NCBI GenBank assembly: GCA_965261195.1
Contig: OZ253455.1
Location: 3,844,001-3,908,000 of the forward strand
From: Bin87 sp965261195
GTDB lineage: Bacteria > Chloroflexota > Dehalococcoidia > Lucifugimonadales > UBA3495
Direction: 5' to 3'
Length of the DNA stretch: 64,000 bases
Below the pieces are notes generated by a model, which saw only the letters and a program-made list of their open reading frames with translations, was not told the DNA's origin and did no database searches. Position 1 is the stretch's first letter. Every line of letters begins with the position of its first letter. Shown here piece by piece: positions 59,429-64,000 of the stretch. Position numbers and translations under genes: made by a program.

Positions 59429-61366
59429 TTACGGAGCGGTTCCGTGATACCACTTGTCGATCAGCGGGGCCACAACAGCAGAGTCAGACTGGAAAGCGTC
59501 CTGAATTTGGCGGATGCCTACGGGGGACCCGTCAAACTCGTCGGCATAATCTTCGACCAAGGACGTCAGGTAAAGGTTGCGCAATCCCTTACGGAAGGCA
59601 GCTTCGCCCAAGGTTTTATAGAGTTCTAGGAAAAATTGCCCGCCCAGAGCGTAGTTGCATCGGTAATCGTAGATAACGCCGGCGGCGTCCAGGCGTTCCA
59701 GCAGGGCGATGTTGTCACCGGCTGGGCAGTGGGTGTAGTAGATGGTCACTGCCACTCCGGTGCGTTCGCTTTCCGCGATGGATGCCAACAGTTCGGCCAG
59801 TCCCTCGTCAAGCCAGTTGGGGTTGTCGCGCCAATAGTAGTGAGCCACCTCGTGGGCCATCAGGTGGCCGGCGTAGTCGGCAGCATCGCTGCCGTCGGCG
59901 GCATCATATTTCGGCAGCATCACAAAGTAGGCTCCGTAGTTGGTGCCGCCAGAGTAGCCAAGGACTGCGGTGCCAAAGAGCAGCCCGACGTAGTTGGCAG
60001 GCAAGGCCGTGCCCATAAACTTTTCGACGCTGCCGACGCTGTGCTCCAGCAGGTCCATGCTGCGCAGGGCGCCGGACTCGGTGCGGATGATGGCCAAATC
60101 AACGGCTCCGGAATGAGGTAGGGTTACGTAGCGACGTTCCACGGTGGCCTGCTCGGGGTCCAGCAGGGGACGCAGAAAAGCCGGCGCCGCCTCGTTCACG
60201 CTGTCCATCAAGGCCACTACGGGCGCCCATTCATCGGTAATGCCGTCTTGAAGCGTCGGGTGCGCCAGCACTTCCCGAAGGGCCAGAATCTCGGTATAGG
60301 CCAGCCATGACAAAGCCTCCAACACGGCGGCATCGGTTGGTTCCAGCGTTTCCAGGAAGGGCATATTCACGATGTTCCGGGCCAACGCCGTATCTTCATC
60401 CTTGATGTAGTACAGGCTGCTCACCGCCCGAGCGGCGAGACTGCCCAAGTCGTCCGCCAGCCAGGGTTTGCCTGCGATAGCGTTCGCCAACCCCACATCT
60501 TCCCGGGCAATCCACATCAGGCGCTCGATGATTGTCTGCTCGACCGCGTCCAAGCCGTCCACCAGCCAGGGCAGTGCAACAAGCCGCTCCGCCAGCCCTA
60601 CATCATTACGCGCGACAAATCGCAAGCCGGACAAAACGCCGGCCTCAGTCTGCGTAACGCCGTCCACCAGCCATGACAGCGCAAGGAACTGCATCGCCAG
60701 CGACAGTTCGTTTTCGGAAGTCTCCCAAAGTATTTCCACCACTTCCGGCTCTGGCTGTGTAACGTCGTCCACCAACCAGGGCAATTCTACGATCTCCCTG
60801 GCCAGAGTCGGAAGATCGTCCCCAATATCTTCAATGCGCTCTATCGCGGCTTTTTCCAGGCCATCAACGCCGTCCAATACCCAGGGGCGGTCCAGCAAAA
60901 TACGGGCAACCGGGGGATTGGTTCTTGCCAGCGTTGACAGTTCCCTTGCCGCCGACCTTTCCGATTCGTCAATCCCGTCGGCAACCCAAGGCAACCCGGC
61001 GGTACTTACCGGCGTTGGGGTGGGGGTGGGGACAGGAGTGGGAGTCGGCGTAGGTGCGGGGGTGTATGTGGGTATAGCAGGGGCCGTGGCAGCGGGCGTT
61101 AGGGTGGATAACGCTCGGGTTGCCGTCGGCGTTACTGCCGCCGTTAGTACAGGCACCCCCGAGGCGCGCGGCTCCGTTGTGCCGACAACCGTTGCAGACC
61201 GATTCTCACCCGACGGCATCGGCGAGTGCATGGTGGTTGACGGCGGACGCGGTGGCGACGCCCACGGTTGTTCAACTGCTTCGGTGAATATCGCTAGCGC
61301 ATATCCCACGCCGACCGCGACGAGTAAAACGGACGTTAGAACGATGACAGTTACTAACCTACTCAA
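59429..61366 (-). CDS. membrane-anchored gluzincin-type peptidase with a 35-residue tandem repeat domain
   Basis: About 645 residues (667 if started at a TTG at 61432, which lies inside a palindrome). An N-terminal membrane anchor (LVTVIVLTSVLLVAVGVGY) is followed by a Pro/Thr linker (TPAPTPTPTPVPTPTPTP), then seven to eight tandem repeats, and a C-terminal zinc peptidase-like domain with MAHEVAHYYW (HExxH) and a downstream glutamate in LDEGLAELL, the gluzincin arrangement (MA clan). Each repeat starts PW-[LV]-x-D-[GD] and is 35 residues long (first six exactly 35). It should act outside the membrane. Start chosen: TTG 61366, uncertain. The repeat was not matched to a known family. Confidence 0.75.
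   Translation of the reverse strand: MSRLVTVIVLTSVLLVAVGVGYALAIFTEAVEQPWASPPRPPSTTMHSPMPSGENRSATVVGTTEPRASGVPVLTAAVTPTATRALSTLTPAATAPAIPTYTPAPTPTPTPVPTPTPTPVSTAGLPWVADGIDESERSAARELSTLARTNPPVARILLDRPWVLDGVDGLEKAAIERIEDIGDDLPTLAREIVELPWLVDDVTQPEPEVVEILWETSENELSLAMQFLALSWLVDGVTQTEAGVLSGLRFVARNDVGLAERLVALPWLVDGLDAVEQTIIERLMWIAREDVGLANAIAGKPWLADDLGSLAARAVSSLYYIKDEDTALARNIVNMPFLETLEPTDAAVLEALSWLAYTEILALREVLAHPTLQDGITDEWAPVVALMDSVNEAAPAFLRPLLDPEQATVERRYVTLPHSGAVDLAIIRTESGALRSMDLLEHSVGSVEKFMGTALPANYVGLLFGTAVLGYSGGTNYGAYFVMLPKYDAADGSDAADYAGHLMAHEVAHYYWRDNPNWLDEGLAELLASIAESERTGVAVTIYYTHCPAGDNIALLERLDAAGVIYDYRCNYALGGQFFLELYKTLGEAAFRKGLRNLYLTSLVEDYADEFDGSPVGIRQIQDAFQSDSAVVAPLIDKWYHGTAP
60260..60991 (-). 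repeat. 35-residue protein repeat array within the peptidase gene
   Basis: Seven tandem units in the protein (six of 35 residues, one of 34), for example PWLVDGLDAVEQTIIERLMW; a partial eighth follows. The DNA copies are well diverged, so the array is old. Confidence 0.85.
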
Positions 61367-61419
61367 AACAGGACCTGTTGACCGCGATGTTAGCTCGTTG
61401 GCTTGAAGATGGAATTTGC

Positions 61420-61442
61420 GGGGCAACCACAAGGGTTGCCCC
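61420..61442. repeat. 9-bp palindromic element upstream of the peptidase gene
   Basis: GGGGCAACC (61420-61428) and its complement (61434-61442) enclose ACAAG; it shares the GGGGC/GCCCC core of the elements at 706-733 and 41134-41168. Confidence 0.75.
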
Positions 61443-61459
61443 TACGGGGTGCAAGTCGG

Positions 61460-63142
61460 CTACAGCGACCAGTCGTCGGGGAGTTCAGGCGTGGGCAGGG
61501 GGCGAATCATTACTTCGACGAGGGCGGGTTGGCCGGTTTCGGTGGCCTGGATGGCGCGCTGGAAGGCAGATCGCAAGTCATCCGGGTGCTCGACGCGCTC
61601 GGACCAGGCGCCCAGACCCTGGGCGACGATGCTGAAATTACCGCCCAGGACGGCCATTTCCGGCGGGGTGCCGGCCGGGTTTTCCATGCCCATCATGCCG
61701 CCGCCGATGCCGCCATTGTTGATGACCACCGTGAGCACGCCCAGGCCCATGCGGGCGGCGGTCTCCACTTCCATGCCGGTCATACCGAAGGAGGCGTCGC
61801 CGAGGAGGTGGACCACCAGGTCGTCGGGGCGGCCCAGCTTGGTGCCGATGGCGGCGCCCACCGACCAGCCCATCGCCGCCATGCCGCCCATGGCGACGAA
61901 GTTGCGGGGGCGGGTGGTCTCCCAGAAGGGGACGATGTAGCCGCGGCTGCCGCCGGCGTCGTGGAGGGCGATGGTGCGGTCAGGGTCGATGAGCTGCTGC
62001 AGTTCGTAGACGACGCGATAGCCGTTGGTGGGCGTTTCGCGGTCGGTGAACCGGGGCATCCACTCGGCGTTGTGCTTCTCGTGGCACCGGCGGATTTCCT
62101 CGGCTAGCTCAGGCTTGATGCCGCCGGCGTCGGGGCCGATGCGTTGGCGCACCGCGTCGATGATGGCGCGCAGGGCCAGCTTGGCATCGGCCAGGATGGG
62201 CACGTCCACCTGGTAGGTCTTGTTCAGGTCGGCCTCGTCGGCATTGATGTGAATGATGCTGACGCCCGCCGGGATGGGGCGGCCATCGGTGCCGTTGGGC
62301 TGGCGGAAGGAGTTGCCCACGGCCAGCACGACGTCGGCCTTGCGGTTAATCTGCAAGGCGGCGCCGGAAGCGTATCGGCTGCGGGGATAGACGCCGCCGC
62401 CCAGGGACAGGGGGTGATTTTCGGGGAAGATACCCTTGCCCATGATGGTGGTGGCCACTGGCATGGACAGCAGCTCGGCGAGTTCCATGACTTCAGCGGC
62501 GGCGCCGGCGGACATGGCGCCGCCACCGGCGTTGAGCACGGGCAGGCTGGCGCCCACCAGCAGGTCGGCGGCGCGGGCCACATCGGCATCGGACGGGCCG
62601 GCCTTGCCGGGGGCGCCCACCGGGGTGTAGGCCATCAGGTCATCGTCGGCCTCGGCGGTCAGCACATCCTGGTGCATTTCCAGAACCACCGGGCCGGGCG
62701 AGCCGGAGCGCAGGGCGGTGAAAGCCCGGCGCATCACCTGGGGAATGTCCTCAACCCGGGTGAAAGCGCCGCGCCATTTGCACAGTCCGTCGAAGATGTT
62801 GGCGGATACTTCCTGCTGCCACTCCTGACCCAGGTTCCGCATGGGATGTTGCCCCATCAGCAGCAGCACGGGGATGTTGTCGGCGTAACAGCCGGCAATG
62901 GCGGTGAGGCAATTGGTGGCGCCGGGACCGGTGCCGGTCATGGCGACGCCCACCTCTCCGGTGGCACGGGCGTAGCCGTCGGCGATTTCGACGCCCAGAC
63001 GCTCGTTCCGAGCGGCGAATGGTCTAATGTTCGATTGGCGTAGCGGCCCCCAGAGCGGGGCGAGGCCACCGCCGGAGAACCCGGTTATGTAACGTATGCC
63101 TTCCTGTTCGAGGGCTTTGATGACGGCTTCGGCTCCACGCAT
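61460..63142 (-). CDS. thiamine diphosphate-dependent enzyme, acetolactate synthase-like
   Basis: A 560-residue ThDP enzyme: N-terminal PYR domain with the catalytic glutamate in ARNERLGVEIADGYARATG, a central domain, and the C-terminal PP domain with GDASFGMTGMEVETAARM...INNGG (metal and diphosphate site). The fold fits acetolactate synthase, oxalyl-CoA decarboxylase or related 2-oxo-acid enzymes; the absence of ilv neighbours argues against branched-chain synthesis. GGAG lies five bases before ATG 63142; an upstream extension to 63184 is unlikely. Confidence 0.9.
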   Translation of the reverse strand: MRGAEAVIKALEQEGIRYITGFSGGGLAPLWGPLRQSNIRPFAARNERLGVEIADGYARATGEVGVAMTGTGPGATNCLTAIAGCYADNIPVLLLMGQHPMRNLGQEWQQEVSANIFDGLCKWRGAFTRVEDIPQVMRRAFTALRSGSPGPVVLEMHQDVLTAEADDDLMAYTPVGAPGKAGPSDADVARAADLLVGASLPVLNAGGGAMSAGAAAEVMELAELLSMPVATTIMGKGIFPENHPLSLGGGVYPRSRYASGAALQINRKADVVLAVGNSFRQPNGTDGRPIPAGVSIIHINADEADLNKTYQVDVPILADAKLALRAIIDAVRQRIGPDAGGIKPELAEEIRRCHEKHNAEWMPRFTDRETPTNGYRVVYELQQLIDPDRTIALHDAGGSRGYIVPFWETTRPRNFVAMGGMAAMGWSVGAAIGTKLGRPDDLVVHLLGDASFGMTGMEVETAARMGLGVLTVVINNGGIGGGMMGMENPAGTPPEMAVLGGNFSIVAQGLGAWSERVEHPDDLRSAFQRAIQATETGQPALVEVMIRPLPTPELPDDWSL

Positions 63143-63284
63143 GACAACTCCTATCTGTGCAGGCGGAGCGGTGTGCGACCCCACAATCCAATACCCAATC
63201 CCATCCCGGAGGCTCCGCGCTGGCCCGGATGATAGGGCAGGCGGGCGGCGGGGTCAACCGGGTGGGGGACGCCGCACACCCCGG

Positions 63285-63307
63285 CCCCTCTCCCACCGGG
63301 AGAGGGG
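63285..63307. repeat. REP-like hairpin
   Basis: CCCCTCTCCC and its complement enclose ACC; the core is shared with 45528-45550. Confidence 0.75.
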
Positions 63308-63328
63308 AGCAATCCCGGTGAATCACGC

Positions 63329-63589
63329 CTATTCGACGTAGGTTGCGTTTGCGGGGCGGGGTTTGCCGCCGTGGACGGATGGTTCGTGGCACCATTTGGC
63401 GGCTACCAGTCGGACGGCGCGGTAGGTGGCTTGGTCGAAACCGAGGAGGTCGCAGACGACACGACGGTCCAGCAAGGCGCGGTTGGGGTCGGCGTCGGCC
63501 GGTCCAGTGGGTGAGGTGCGATTGGCGGGAGGGTTTGATAAGTTCCGTAGTCGGGTTAGCCCAGGTTGAAACCAATTCAACTGGAACAT
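63329..63589 (-). CDS. small reading frame next to the restriction gene, possible fragment
   Basis: An 86-residue frame starting one base after the stop codon of the upstream restriction gene. Its C-terminal half (RRVVCDLLGFDQATYRAVRL, AAKWCHEPSVHGGKPRP) looks like the tail of a larger DNA-modifying protein, whereas the first 35 residues do not. It may be the remnant of a cognate methyltransferase gene or a chance frame. Confidence 0.35.
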   Translation of the reverse strand: MFQLNWFQPGLTRLRNLSNPPANRTSPTGPADADPNRALLDRRVVCDLLGFDQATYRAVRLVAAKWCHEPSVHGGKPRPANATYVE

Positions 63590-63590
63590 A

Positions 63591-64000
63591 TTACGGCGCT
63601 GCGCCGATCAACACCAAGGGGACTGATGGGACTCCCCGTCCTTGCCGCACCACATTCATTAGATCTCGTTCATAGTAGGGAACGCCGGACGACATCTCCC
63701 GCTCGAGTTCTTTCATTGGGAGGATTTCGACGCCTACGTCGATAATTTCGGAGACATAAAAGCTAAGGTGCTTCACGAACAAATCGTGGGCAACAAACGC
63801 ATACTTTCCGAACTGCACTTCGACGGCCACGCGATCCTTCAAAAAATCGGTCTGGTTATACGACATTATAGGGATGTGGCCGGCTTCCTCTATTCGCTCC
63901 TTTTGGATACTCTCAGGCAAACTGTAAATACTGCGCAAGAGCTTTTCGTCAGGGGCAACCCAGAAAGTATTTCGGCTGTCGCTCCAACTCTTATTTTTGA
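63591..64000 (-). CDS. BglII-family type II restriction endonuclease-like, 5' end off the window
   Basis: About 136 residues are visible; the frame is open to the window end (KNKSWSDSRNTFWVAPDE precedes the first start-like codon at 63938). The pattern AVEVQFGKYAFVAHDLFVKH, SSGVPYYERDL and RQGRGVPSVPLVLIG resembles the BglII/BstYI class; the acidic-x-Gln (EVQ) active-site motif is in the first. The matching methylase is not in the window. The protein ends normally at 63591. Confidence 0.7.
   Translation of the reverse strand, partial: KNKSWSDSRNTFWVAPDEKLLRSIYSLPESIQKERIEEAGHIPIMSYNQTDFLKDRVAVEVQFGKYAFVAHDLFVKHLSFYVSEIIDVGVEILPMKELEREMSSGVPYYERDLMNVVRQGRGVPSVPLVLIGAAP

Noticed and set aside
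63024..63575. 183-codon minus-strand open frame
   Set aside because: Arg/Pro-rich, overlaps the ThDP enzyme start and a REP hairpin, and shows no domain.

Overview
The window reads as a piece of a GC-rich bacterial chromosome, most plausibly a Chloroflexota lineage of the Dehalococcoidia/SAR202 type. That placement is inference from gene content: a monomeric NADP-isocitrate dehydrogenase, a GldF/GldG/DUF4340 ABC system, an EndoQ-like nuclease, a PAC2 protein, and many paralogous catabolic enzymes (CoA-transferase, acyl-CoA dehydrogenase, HMG-CoA-lyase-like, ThDP enzyme, formamidase, amidohydrolase). No rRNA or phylogenetic marker was compared. It holds about 50 protein genes, five tRNA genes and no CRISPR array or complete transposon.

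The most interesting part is 7184-8623. Two adjacent lipoprotein genes of the TlpA/thioredoxin class each carry an in-frame TGA exactly where the first cysteine of a WCxxC motif belongs (FATW-U-PTC). Each TGA is followed at the same distance by a nearly identical hairpin that fits a bacterial SECIS element. An ordinary ORF caller breaks them into four fragments. selA, for selenocysteine synthesis, lies 13 kb away at 21401-22798, and prfB, the factor that competes for UGA, lies between them with its own programmed +1 frameshift at an in-frame UGA. selB, selC and selD were not seen.

Layout. 1-7010: malate and isocitrate dehydrogenases, a GPH-type transporter and a YyaL/SPATA20-like protein. 7184-8623: the two selenoproteins. 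8634-14323: thrS, an AT-richer MrfA/YprA-like helicase, prfB. 14374-19549: a minus-strand set running SIMPL protein, dcd, ribD, ribE, ribB, ribBA. 19641-24837: acyl-CoA dehydrogenase, a small membrane protein, then selA, an alpha/beta hydrolase-like protein and endoQ. 24960-31615: a GNAT acetyltransferase, then coaE, a MoxR/NorQ ATPase, a CoA-type Nudix hydrolase and a NorD/CbbO VWA protein in an overlapping operon. 31715-37633: cinA and an ABC export system. 37904-41109: speD, speB, small membrane proteins and an HMGL-like enzyme. 41243-46838: HicB-like, Nudix, beta-propeller, ComF, NudC-like, ribokinase, CaiB/BaiF. 47327-47743: four tRNA genes. 47857-56772: gamma-glutamyltransferase, PAC2, amidohydrolase, nitroreductase, EamA transporter, tRNA-Glu, AIR-synthase-like, threonine-dehydratase-like. 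56773-57743 is gene-poor. 57744-64000: a small HTH protein, formamidase, a repeat-bearing metallopeptidase, a ThDP enzyme and a BglII-like restriction enzyme cut by the window end.

Two sequence-level habits stand out. Short perfect or near-perfect tandem duplications (7-38 bp) occur at many gene borders, several of them copying a start or stop codon. Palindromic intergenic elements are also present, including two copies of a roughly 200-bp foldback element, both close to tRNA genes.
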